Below, in pieces: positions 55,468 to 62,785 of a stretch of DNA of 64,000 bases. Under the pieces are notes generated by a model. That model had not been told where the DNA came from, searched no databases, and was given only the letters and a program-made list of their open reading frames with translations. Position numbers and translations under genes: made by a program. This DNA comes from SCN-70-22 sp046327755 (lineage in GTDB: Bacteria; Gemmatimonadota; Gemmatimonadetes; Gemmatimonadales; Gemmatimonadaceae): NCBI GenBank assembly GCA_046327755.1, contig JAXLXW010000007.1, forward strand, positions 243,173 through 307,172, in the 5' to 3' direction. The stretch's first letter is position 1, and each line of letters starts with the position of its first letter.

Positions 55468-56577
55468 CTAGCGACGCGGCGCGAGGAACTTCGTGGTGCG
55501 GCGCTTGATGGACTCCTGCCACGCGAGGCCGCGCTGCATCCAGTCGATGGCGGGATGCGCGGCGGGAATGTGCCGGCGGAAGTGCGCCAGCCAGTCGGGG
55601 CGGCTCCCGTCGCGATCGGTGAGGGCGTAGTCGCGTGCGACCTCCCACGAGCTGAAGGTCTCTCCGCTGCGATCCATCAGCGTCGGATCCGCGGCGAGCG
55701 CTGCGACGGCGCGTCCTACGAGCGCGGGGGTCTCGGAGGCGATGAAGTGCTCGTCCTTCTGGATGCCGTCGCGCCAGGTCGCCTCGGTCACGCCAAAGAG
55801 CTCCAGCATCGCCTCGGAGCGCAGGAAGCCCGGCGTGATGGCGACACACGCGATGCGGTCCTTGCGCAGCTCCATGCTCATGGAGAAGGCGAGGCGCATG
55901 ATGGTGACCTTGATGAAATCGTACCAGAAGGCGCCACGATAGCTCAACGTGTCGCCGTCGGTGACCTCGATGATCGTGGCGCGCGTACGCGGTCGTTTTC
56001 GCGCGCGCAGGAGCGGGATCGCCGCCTGAGCGGTGATGAGGTGCGAGTAGATCGCCTGGCGCGCGAGCGCCCATCCCGCGTCGAGGTCGGTCTCGGCGAG
56101 CGGCTTCCAGATCACGTCGGCGGCGCTGTCGCCCCCCCACACATCGTTGACGAGGAGGTCGAGCGCGCCGTGCTCCTCGCGGACACGCGCCATGAGCGCG
56201 TCGACATCGGCGCGCACCGTGTGGTCGGTGCGAACGGCGATTCCCGTCCCGCCCGCGGCGGTGACCAGCGCTGCCGTCTCGTCGATGGTCTCCGCGCGCT
56301 TCAGCGGCGACGGATTGCCGCTGGTCGAGCGTCCGCTGCAGTAGACCGTGGCACCGGCCTCGCCTAACGCGATGGCGATGCCGCGCCCGGCGCCGCGCGT
56401 GGCGCCGGCGACGATCGCGACGCGTCCGGCGAGCGGCGCCGACCGCCGGCTCGCCTTCGCCGCTCCCCTGGGCGTCCCCTTCCGCGCACCTGTCGGCGCC
56501 CCTGCCCGGGCTCCCTTCGAGGCCGCGCCCCGCTTCTTCGCTCCAGAACGGTGCGGCTGTGAGGCCTTCGAGGCCAT
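55468..56577 (-). CDS. Short-chain dehydrogenase with basic N-terminal tail
   Basis: 369 aa from ATG 56577, with GGGAGGA five to six bases upstream, so the long N-terminus is real. Residues 1-47 are Lys/Arg/Ala/Gly-rich (about 13 basic residues) and resemble histone-H1-type tails. The SDR domain follows: cofactor loop VAGATRGAGRGIAIALG, a Ser/Thr region EVTDGDTL and the YDFIK active-site Tyr-Lys pair, then VAITPGFLRSEAM. The SDR part resembles the human DHRS1-like group. The tail may bind nucleic acid or polyanions. Substrate unknown. Confidence 0.88.
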   Translation of the reverse strand: MASKASQPHRSGAKKRGAASKGARAGAPTGARKGTPRGAAKASRRSAPLAGRVAIVAGATRGAGRGIAIALGEAGATVYCSGRSTSGNPSPLKRAETIDETAALVTAAGGTGIAVRTDHTVRADVDALMARVREEHGALDLLVNDVWGGDSAADVIWKPLAETDLDAGWALARQAIYSHLITAQAAIPLLRARKRPRTRATIIEVTDGDTLSYRGAFWYDFIKVTIMRLAFSMSMELRKDRIACVAITPGFLRSEAMLELFGVTEATWRDGIQKDEHFIASETPALVGRAVAALAADPTLMDRSGETFSSWEVARDYALTDRDGSRPDWLAHFRRHIPAAHPAIDWMQRGLAWQESIKRRTTKFLAPRR

Positions 56578-57117
56578 GCGCTTCCTCCCCGCTGAGAATG
56601 AGGGGTGGTAGTTAGCCCCCGCACCGTCGCCCGCAAGTCCGGTCGCGACCGCTGGAGCGGTGGCGCGTCGCCAGCGAAGGCACGGCGCGATGTGCGCCGG
56701 GGCACACAAGCGCTGTGCCCCGCAGCCGCGGACCGTGCGGCGCCGGTGCGCTCGATCGACCACCTGCGGCGCGCGAATCGGCGAGACGCCGAGCGTCCAA
56801 CGCTCAGCAGTTCGGGCGTTCGTGACGTCGGGATGGGACGTTCGTCTCGATACGCGTTGATGCGATGTCGAGACGTCGCACACGAGGCGTAGATCACAAG
56901 TGTCAGCCGCCGAACCACACGGCGAGTGCAAGAACGTGACGCAGGCCACCGGCCGCTCACGCCTGACCAACTACGCTGTTCCGCCGCGGGTTCGGTGAAT
57001 GTTCCCAACCAGGCGCGCGACGTCCCTTGACCGCTGATGGGAGGGGCGGGGAGGCAAGCACAACGGGACACCCAACAGGGGTGATCCAGGCCAAACCCTC
57101 GCACGTTGGAGAGAAGC
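56578..57117. other. Divergent spacer with a dyad
   Basis: 540 bp between the SDR gene and the ZU5-like lipoprotein gene, with no convincing gene. An 8-bp dyad, CGTCTCGA at 56843-56850 and TCGAGACG at 56868-56875, is separated by 17 bases and could be an operator. Otherwise nothing stands out. Confidence 0.4.
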
Positions 57118-57681
57118 ATGATCCGGAAACACCTCGTTCGGGCCACGCAACTGCTGGCCGTCTGGGCGCTCGCCGCCTGCGCCGGAGATCCGGCCGCTCC
57201 GAGTGCACCGCTGCAGCCGCATGCACCGAACACCGCCGAAGTGGGCGTCCTCATGGCCACGACCCCGCTCGTACGCGATGCGGACCTGGCGTCGGACATC
57301 ACGGTGGCGCGCAACATCGGGAGCAACGGCGGCTCGATCAGCATTCCACAGGTAGGCTTCACCCTCACGGTCCCCCGCGGGGCGGTGGCCCGCAACACGC
57401 GCTTCACGGTGACGGCGCTCAAGGGAAAGGCGGTTGCCTACGAGTTCCAGCCGCACGGCACGATCTTCCTGCGTCCGCTCGTCGCGTCGCAATCGCTCGC
57501 CGGGATCGACGTCCCGCAGGGGAGCACGTTGCAGGGCGGCTACTTCCCCAATCGCTCGCTCGTCGATGAGAGCGGCGCGAGTGCGCTCGTGGCAGAGTTC
57601 ATCGCCGGCTCCGTGAGCACGCGCCAGAACACCTTCAACTGGCCCATTCGCCACTTCTCCGGCTATATCGTCGCCTGGTGA
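57118..57681 (+). CDS. Small lipoprotein with ZU5-like domain
   Basis: 187 aa from ATG 57118, with GGAGAG upstream. The signal ends in the lipobox LAACAGD. Residues of about 65-130 (NGGSISIPQVGFTLTVPRGA, TRFTVTALKGKAVAYEFQPH, GTIFLRPL) match the pattern of ZU5-type beta-sandwich domains: Gly-Gly, a hydrophobic strand, PxGA, then a PxG-x-F-xxP block. ZU5 domains mediate protein contacts. The function here is unknown. It is followed by a repeat and a strong terminator and stands as a single-gene unit. Confidence 0.75.
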   Translation: MIRKHLVRATQLLAVWALAACAGDPAAPSAPLQPHAPNTAEVGVLMATTPLVRDADLASDITVARNIGSNGGSISIPQVGFTLTVPRGAVARNTRFTVTALKGKAVAYEFQPHGTIFLRPLVASQSLAGIDVPQGSTLQGGYFPNRSLVDESGASALVAEFIAGSVSTRQNTFNWPIRHFSGYIVAW

Positions 57682-57683
57682 GG

Positions 57684-57706
57684 GCAGAAGACGAGAGGAC
57701 GAGTAG
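57684..57706. repeat. GAGAAGAC-type repeat
   Basis: GCAGAAGACGAGAGGACGAG lies directly after the lipoprotein stop codon and before its terminator. Confidence 0.6.
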
Positions 57707-57709
57707 ATG

Positions 57710-57743
57710 AGGAGGGCGACGCGGTTTGACGCGTCGCCCTCCT
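57710..57743 (+). terminator. Hairpin terminator after the ZU5-like lipoprotein gene
   Basis: A perfect 14-bp stem (AGGAGGGCGACGCG with its complement) has loop GTTTGA. Confidence 0.75.
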
Positions 57744-57815
57744 GCTTGTAGGGTATCGGGCGTCGCGGCCGCTGCGCCGTGCGTGAGGTCCTTCTCGTCC
57801 CCCCCCACTCCTCAC

Positions 57816-58160
57816 ATGATCACATCGATTGCGCACTTCACCATGAAGGCCGGCAAGGAAGAGCTGGCGCTCAAGCGGCTCGCGGCGGTTCGCGCGCAGG
57901 CGGAGCGCGAGCAGCCGGGCGTCGTCTTCTATCTCGTGCACCGCGTCCTCAGCAAGAAGACCGGGCGTCCGACGCGCAAGCTGATGTTCTACGAGTCGTA
58001 TGTCGACGATGCGGCCTTGAAGCGCCACTTGGCGAGCAAGGAATGGCAGGCGGTGGTGAAGGGGTGGACGGAATGCTTCGAGGGATCGAGCAAGGTGTCC
58101 TTCGTCTCGCTCGAGCGCATTGCCGGCTTCGTGCACCTGCAGGCGCCAATCGACGCCTGA
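57816..58160 (+). CDS. Antibiotic-biosynthesis-monooxygenase (ABM) domain protein
   Basis: 114 aa from ATG 57816. A single ferredoxin-like ABM domain is seen: ITSIAHFTMKAGKEELAL, VVFYLVHRVLSKKTGRPTRK, LMFYESYVDDAALKRHLAS and WQAVVKGWTECFEG. ABM proteins act as small cofactor-free monooxygenases, haem degraders or quinone-active enzymes, and many are uncharacterised. The 15-20 residues between strands two and three are slightly longer than usual. It converges on the ferritin-like gene with 15 bp between stops. Confidence 0.85.
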   Translation: MITSIAHFTMKAGKEELALKRLAAVRAQAEREQPGVVFYLVHRVLSKKTGRPTRKLMFYESYVDDAALKRHLASKEWQAVVKGWTECFEGSSKVSFVSLERIAGFVHLQAPIDA

Positions 58161-58175
58161 GGTGCCGCCTAACCG

Positions 58176-59189
58176 CTACGACGCGTCGTACTCGAAGGCC
58201 GGGCCGACGGTCTTCCCCTCGAAGAGCGGCGATGGGATGCGCATCAGCGCCTGTGCCTGGTACCGCATCTCGTACATGATGGGGACGGCATCCTGCAACG
58301 CTGCTGGTTGCCCCGTGAAGGCGGATTGCAGCTGCTTGAGCAGGCGCGTGTACGTCCGGTTGAACGTCACCATCGCCTGGTGAATCGTGCGATGGCCCCG
58401 GTACTTCGAGCTGCGCGGGTTGGGGGCCATGGGGGCAATGGCGCTCCAGTCCACCGGAAGCTCATCCCCGGTCGGACCGCTCGCCTGGGTGTCGGTCGCC
58501 ACATAGCGCCGCCCCCGCAGCAGTTCGTTGAAGCGGTAGTAGTGCGCGAGCTCGTCGACGTCGTTGAAGGCACCGTCGCCGTCGGTGATCCCCCCTTCGT
58601 AGCCCTCGCCTTGTTCGGTGATCTCCTCCAGGGCGCGCAGCGCGGTCTCGAGGTTGTGCACCTCGAGGCTGTCACCGCCACCGCCGTAGTACCAACGCTC
58701 GGGGGGGACCTGCATCGCGCGCTTCCCCGAGAAGAGCTTCCGCTCGCCGTACTTCTTCGTGCAGGTCTTGAGCCCGTCCTCGACGGCGGCGTAGAACTGT
58801 CCCAGCGTGTTGTAGTCGTCTCCCTCCGGCGGGGCCGTGGCGGGGGCCGGGGCCTCGATCAGGAGGAAGGTCTCCAACGCCTCGCGCCCGAGCGGGAGGA
58901 GTTGCACCTGGAAGCGCTTGTTCGAGTGCGGGAGATAGGCGGGGTAGCGCGGGACGGCGTCGGCCGATGCGATCACGGGTGTGCCGCCCACGGCGGTCAG
59001 GACGTTCGCCGCCAGCGTCATGTGCAGCATCTCCTCCATCACCACGCTGCGCACGATCGCCTGCGCCTCGTGATTGGTCCCCTCGGGGATGGAGTAGAGC
59101 GCACAGAGATACGGCGCGATCGTCGCGTGCTCGATCGCGATCGCCGTCTTCAGGTGGTCGACCAGGCTGTTGTAGTCGGTGATTGCCAT
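58176..59189 (-). CDS. Ferritin-like protein of the iminophenyl-pyruvate dimer synthase (VioB-like) family
   Basis: 337 aa from ATG 59189, 8 bp after the dehydrogenase stop. The N-terminal 250 residues are a ferritin-like four-helix domain: LKTAIAIEHATIAPYLCALY, SVVMEEMLHMTLAANVL and DVDELAHYYRFNELL give the Glu, ExxH and DExxH metal ligands. This domain type is found at one end of VioB and RebD, which make imine dimers in violacein and rebeccamycin synthesis. The larger VioB parts and other pathway genes are absent, so the reaction here is open. Last gene of a four-gene operon. Confidence 0.85.
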   Translation of the reverse strand: MAITDYNSLVDHLKTAIAIEHATIAPYLCALYSIPEGTNHEAQAIVRSVVMEEMLHMTLAANVLTAVGGTPVIASADAVPRYPAYLPHSNKRFQVQLLPLGREALETFLLIEAPAPATAPPEGDDYNTLGQFYAAVEDGLKTCTKKYGERKLFSGKRAMQVPPERWYYGGGGDSLEVHNLETALRALEEITEQGEGYEGGITDGDGAFNDVDELAHYYRFNELLRGRRYVATDTQASGPTGDELPVDWSAIAPMAPNPRSSKYRGHRTIHQAMVTFNRTYTRLLKQLQSAFTGQPAALQDAVPIMYEMRYQAQALMRIPSPLFEGKTVGPAFEYDAS

Positions 59190-59197
59190 GGATCGCC

Positions 59198-61003
59198 TCA
59201 ACCGAGCTGGGTGAGCATGTGGTCCGCCGCCTTGAGCGCGAGGGCGATGGCGGTGATGGTGGGATTGGAGGCGCCGATGGTCGGCATGCTCCCGCATCCC
59301 ACCACGTACAGGTTCTCGTGGTCCCAGCTGCGGCAGTTCGCATCCGTCACGGAGTCGGTGCGGCTCACCCCCATGCGGTGCGTCCCCATGTGGTGCCCCG
59401 AACCGTAGAACCCTAACGAGTATTCCTTGCCGTCGCGCGCCTTGTACGTCATGTACCCCGGGGTGTTCTCCGGCGTGTGGGACGTCTTGATGTCGTGCGG
59501 GGGAATCCCCATGGCGCGGAAGAGCGCGTTCGACACCTCGTTCGCCCGCACCATCGCCTCGCGCGTGTAGTCCGAGACGTTGTAGTGGATCACCGGGCGG
59601 TAGCAGCCGAGCGGATCCATGAAGGTGCGGTCGATCGTGACGCGGTTCCCGGCCTCCGGCAGCTGCTCGACGACGTATCCCACGCGCAGCTGGCGGGTGA
59701 TCTGGTGCTCCAGCGTCTTCCGCAACGACTTGCCGAAGACGTTCTTCCCCACCTCGTCGTTCACGTTGCTCCCCGGCGGGAAGGTGGCGACGTCCCACCC
59801 CCAGTTGCCGAGGTCGATGCGGAAGGCGGCGGACTCGGTGCGGAACGGGCCGTCGCGGAACGATGGGATCTCCGACGTCTGACCGGGACCGCGGAACGCC
59901 CCGACCGGCGCCGGATTGTACGCCCACGTGAGGAAGAAGGGGTGGTCCATCAGGTTGCGCCCCACCTGGTCGCTCGAGTTGGCCGCTCCCGATGCGAGGA
60001 GGAGCTTGGCGCTCTCCACGGCGTGTGCCGCCACGACGTACAACGTCCCGGTCGCCGTATACGTCTGCGACTGGTTCGACGACTCGCTGGCGTAGCGCTT
60101 GAACTCCACACCGCCAATGCGCCCGCTCTCGTCGATGATGAGGCGCGTGGCGACGGCCTGCGTCACCAACGTGTAGAAGTTCGTGTCCAGCTCGTTGAGC
60201 GTGCGCAGTGCGGTGTACTTGGCCTGCACCGGGCAGATGGGGATGCAGCTGGCGTTCCCCTCGCACCGCTGTCCCACGTGCGGCGCCCCCACCGCCCCGC
60301 GCGGGCGATAGCCGGCGCGGGGAATCGAGTTCCGCGCCTGCGGGAGCGAGGTCACCGTCATCCCGTACTCGCGCCCCGACCACGTCACCTTGGCCGTCGC
60401 GGCGCCCTTGGCGTACAGCTGGTCCGAGTAGCTCTGCGGGATGCGCTCCATCGGGTAGTTGTAGTCCTTGGGGAACCACATCCCGAAGTGTTCCTGGTCC
60501 TCCTTGTTGGCCGAGACGCCTAACGCCCACTCGGCGCGGCAGTAGTACGGCTGCAGCTCGTCGTAGGTCATCGGCCAGTCGACCCCCACGCCGTACGTCG
60601 ACTTCATCCGGAAGTCGTTCGGCACCATGCGCGGACAAGTGCCGAGCCAGTGCAGCGACGTCCCGCCGAGCGAACGCAGGTACGTCGAGCCGAAGGCGAG
60701 CGGCCCCTTCTCCACCTGGTAGCCGGAGAGGATGGGGACGTGCTTCTGCATGTTGTACACGTCCTGCGCGTACGTGCTGGGCGCGTTGGCGTTGGGCGGG
60801 TACGGCGAGTTGGGCTCCTTGATGAGCGCCGAGCGGTACGTGTCGACGTAGGAGAGCCACCCGTCATACGACAGCCCGGAGGCGCGCCCCGCCTCGAGGA
60901 GGAGGACGCGCTTGCCGCGATCGCTGAGGACCTTGGCGATGTTGAGCCCGATGGGCCCCGCCCCGATGATGACCGCGTCGTAGCTACCCTGTGGCAGCGT
61001 CAT
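59198..61003 (-). CDS. GMC-family FAD dehydrogenase large subunit with Fe-S cysteines
   Basis: 601 aa from ATG 61003, overlapping the small-subunit stop by 4 bp (ATGA). The FAD fold is at the N-terminus (DAVIIGAGPIGLNIAKVL, VLLLEAG). The catalytic GMC block HHMGTHRMG (537-545) and GASNPT (Asn580) are near the C-terminus. Cys247, Cys253 and Cys257 form C-x5-C-x3-C-P, the [3Fe-4S] ligand spacing of FAD glucose and fructose dehydrogenases. It has no signal peptide, as is usual for large subunits that are exported with a Tat-bearing partner. It oxidises a sugar or polyol and passes electrons to a cytochrome not encoded in this operon. Confidence 0.92.
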   Translation of the reverse strand: MTLPQGSYDAVIIGAGPIGLNIAKVLSDRGKRVLLLEAGRASGLSYDGWLSYVDTYRSALIKEPNSPYPPNANAPSTYAQDVYNMQKHVPILSGYQVEKGPLAFGSTYLRSLGGTSLHWLGTCPRMVPNDFRMKSTYGVGVDWPMTYDELQPYYCRAEWALGVSANKEDQEHFGMWFPKDYNYPMERIPQSYSDQLYAKGAATAKVTWSGREYGMTVTSLPQARNSIPRAGYRPRGAVGAPHVGQRCEGNASCIPICPVQAKYTALRTLNELDTNFYTLVTQAVATRLIIDESGRIGGVEFKRYASESSNQSQTYTATGTLYVVAAHAVESAKLLLASGAANSSDQVGRNLMDHPFFLTWAYNPAPVGAFRGPGQTSEIPSFRDGPFRTESAAFRIDLGNWGWDVATFPPGSNVNDEVGKNVFGKSLRKTLEHQITRQLRVGYVVEQLPEAGNRVTIDRTFMDPLGCYRPVIHYNVSDYTREAMVRANEVSNALFRAMGIPPHDIKTSHTPENTPGYMTYKARDGKEYSLGFYGSGHHMGTHRMGVSRTDSVTDANCRSWDHENLYVVGCGSMPTIGASNPTITAIALALKAADHMLTQLG

Positions 61004-61668
61004 CGTCCCCCCTTGGCCCGAGTGGAGCGCTTGGCTCGCTTGGTGGTGGCGACACGCTTCGCCTGCTTAGGGCGTACGCTGTTCTTCGCGCGCGTCGTGG
61101 TCTTGGCCTTGGTCTTGGCCTTGGCCTTGGTCCTGGCGCGCGTGGCCGGCTTGCGACGCCCGCGACGCGGCGACTCCTCCGCCGGCACCACGGGCGGAAG
61201 CGACCACGAGCCGAAGCCCGGCTGCTTGGCCCCCTGCGGGTGCGTGTGGATCGCCTTCCAGACCAACCCTTCGGCGTAGGCGTCCGGCGACACCATGCAC
61301 GTGAGGTCGAGCGCGCTGGCGCCATGCGCATCGCGCCAGTCGGGCGGGAGCTGGTTCCACTGCCCCAGATACCACAACACGATGAGGTTGCGCGCCACGG
61401 GGCCAAGCGTCTCGTCGTCCATGATGTTGAGGCGCACGAGGCGATCGAGCGTCGCCTCGTGGCCGTTCGACGCATCGATCGCCCCCTGCGATGCCGAGAG
61501 CAGGTCGCCGAGGCGCGAATCGCCGATGATGCTGCGGATCCAGTCGAGGTAGACGTCGACCATCCCCGTCCCCCACAGCTCGGCGTCGTTGAAGCCGGTG
61601 AGGATCACGGAGAGCGCCACGAACTGTCGGCGCGTGTCGGGTGAGGTCAGGGTCAAGGGGCGCGGCAT
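61000..61668 (-). CDS. FAD sugar/sorbitol dehydrogenase small subunit-like protein with histone-H1-like tail
   Basis: 222 aa from ATG 61668. Residues 12-160 match the small (gamma) subunit of membrane-bound sorbitol or glucose dehydrogenases: RRQFVALSVILTGFNDAELW, GTGMVDVYLDWI, LGPVARNLIVLWYLGQWNQL, and GLVWKAIHTHPQGAKQPGFG at the end. The RRQF could be a remnant Tat motif, but there is no long h-region. Residues 167-222 are an added tail with about 25 Lys/Arg in 56 (RARTKAKAKTKAKTTTRAK), not seen in standard small subunits. It should chaperone or anchor the flavoprotein. Confidence 0.85.
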   Translation of the reverse strand: MPRPLTLTSPDTRRQFVALSVILTGFNDAELWGTGMVDVYLDWIRSIIGDSRLGDLLSASQGAIDASNGHEATLDRLVRLNIMDDETLGPVARNLIVLWYLGQWNQLPPDWRDAHGASALDLTCMVSPDAYAEGLVWKAIHTHPQGAKQPGFGSWSLPPVVPAEESPRRGRRKPATRARTKAKAKTKAKTTTRAKNSVRPKQAKRVATTKRAKRSTRAKGGR

Positions 61669-61682
61669 GTTGCGCTCCGCGT

Positions 61683-62585
61683 CTAGAGGTCGGCCCAGTA
61701 GGCGCGCGCCTCGGCGATGCACGGCGCGCTGTCGAAGACCTGCACCGCGACCGCCTTCCGGTCGCCGATGAGCTTCTCCATGTCCTGACGCATCGGGTGC
61801 GCGCTCTGGCCGTACGAGATCGTCACCGCGTTCTTGTTCGCCTTGGGGATGTGATACGTGTCGTGCATCCCGAAGTAGTTGCGGCGGGACCCCGCGACGC
61901 GCTTGGCGCTCTCGACGTAGCTCAGGTCGATCCACTCCGACATGTTCCCCGGCGTGGGATTGAGTCCCGTGAGCGAGACGTTGGTGCTGTAGATGCTCTT
62001 CGTGTTGTCGTCGTGATCGTAGCAGGTCCAGGCATAGGCGCTCTGGCCCGGGTTGTTGAGCGCCGGGACGTTGTACTTGTAGTCGACCTGGAACTTGTTC
62101 TCGAAGTAGAGCTGTCGCCCGGCGGCCACCGCGATGGCGTTGTCGCACGCGACCCAGACGCGGTAGTTGCCGATGCGCTTGGTCTGGTCGCCGTTGGCCA
62201 GGTATTCCTGCAGCGTCAACGTCGGGACGTTCGGCGCCTGGTTGGCGGCGAAGGCGAGGATGTTGAGTTCGGTCTCGTTGAAGCCGGCGGCGCCGGGATT
62301 CCCGGGTTGCCCCTGGCCGTAGAGCGCGACCGCGTTGAAGAAGTTGATCCCGACCGCCCCCATCCCGTCGAACTGGGCGGGGAGCATCCCCAGCGGCTTG
62401 AGGTACTTGAGCAGGACCGGGAGTTCCACCTGCCAGTAGACCCAGATCGAGCTGATCCCGGCGTAGTAGAACGGGACCGAGGCGGGGATGTTGGTGTTCC
62501 CGGTCAGCGTCGACGTGACCTTGAAGGTCGGGATGCTGATGTTGGCCGGGAGGGGCGGGAGGGGGCTCGAGGTCGCGCGCGCCAT
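61683..62585 (-). CDS. Conserved protein, possibly acetoacetate-decarboxylase-like
   Basis: 300 aa from ATG 62585, with GAGG six bases upstream; first gene of the operon, 14 bp before the small subunit. I do not firmly recognise it. The central stretch IGNYRVWVACDNAIAVAAGR and QLYFENKFQVDYKYNVPAL recalls the acetoacetate decarboxylase fold (a GREL-x-G-x-PK block), but the catalytic double lysine is not evident. No signal peptide is present. Beta-rich pattern throughout, ending FDSAPCIAEARAYWADL. It may process the product of the dehydrogenase or form a small-molecule binding cone. Co-transcription with the next three genes is very likely. Confidence 0.7.
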   Translation of the reverse strand: MARATSSPLPPLPANISIPTFKVTSTLTGNTNIPASVPFYYAGISSIWVYWQVELPVLLKYLKPLGMLPAQFDGMGAVGINFFNAVALYGQGQPGNPGAAGFNETELNILAFAANQAPNVPTLTLQEYLANGDQTKRIGNYRVWVACDNAIAVAAGRQLYFENKFQVDYKYNVPALNNPGQSAYAWTCYDHDDNTKSIYSTNVSLTGLNPTPGNMSEWIDLSYVESAKRVAGSRRNYFGMHDTYHIPKANKNAVTISYGQSAHPMRQDMEKLIGDRKAVAVQVFDSAPCIAEARAYWADL

Positions 62586-62785
62586 GGAAAGCCTCGGAGG
62601 CGGGTGGGAAGCCGGCCGCCGCGTCGGGTTCCGGCGACGCGCGGCGAGCCCTCGTTCTACGGCCGTGTCCGCAACCCCGCAAGGCGTGCCGTCGCGAAGC
62701 CGTCTCGTCTGCCGACGCCTAGTGACGCTAGCGATCACGGCCGTGGGGGCGCCGAACGCCGTGCGACGTGATAGGTTTGCGTGCG

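Noticed and set aside
58176..59189. Violacein or rebeccamycin biosynthesis cluster
   Set aside because: Only the ferritin-like domain resembles VioB/RebD; tryptophan oxidase, the rest of VioB and the downstream oxygenases are absent.
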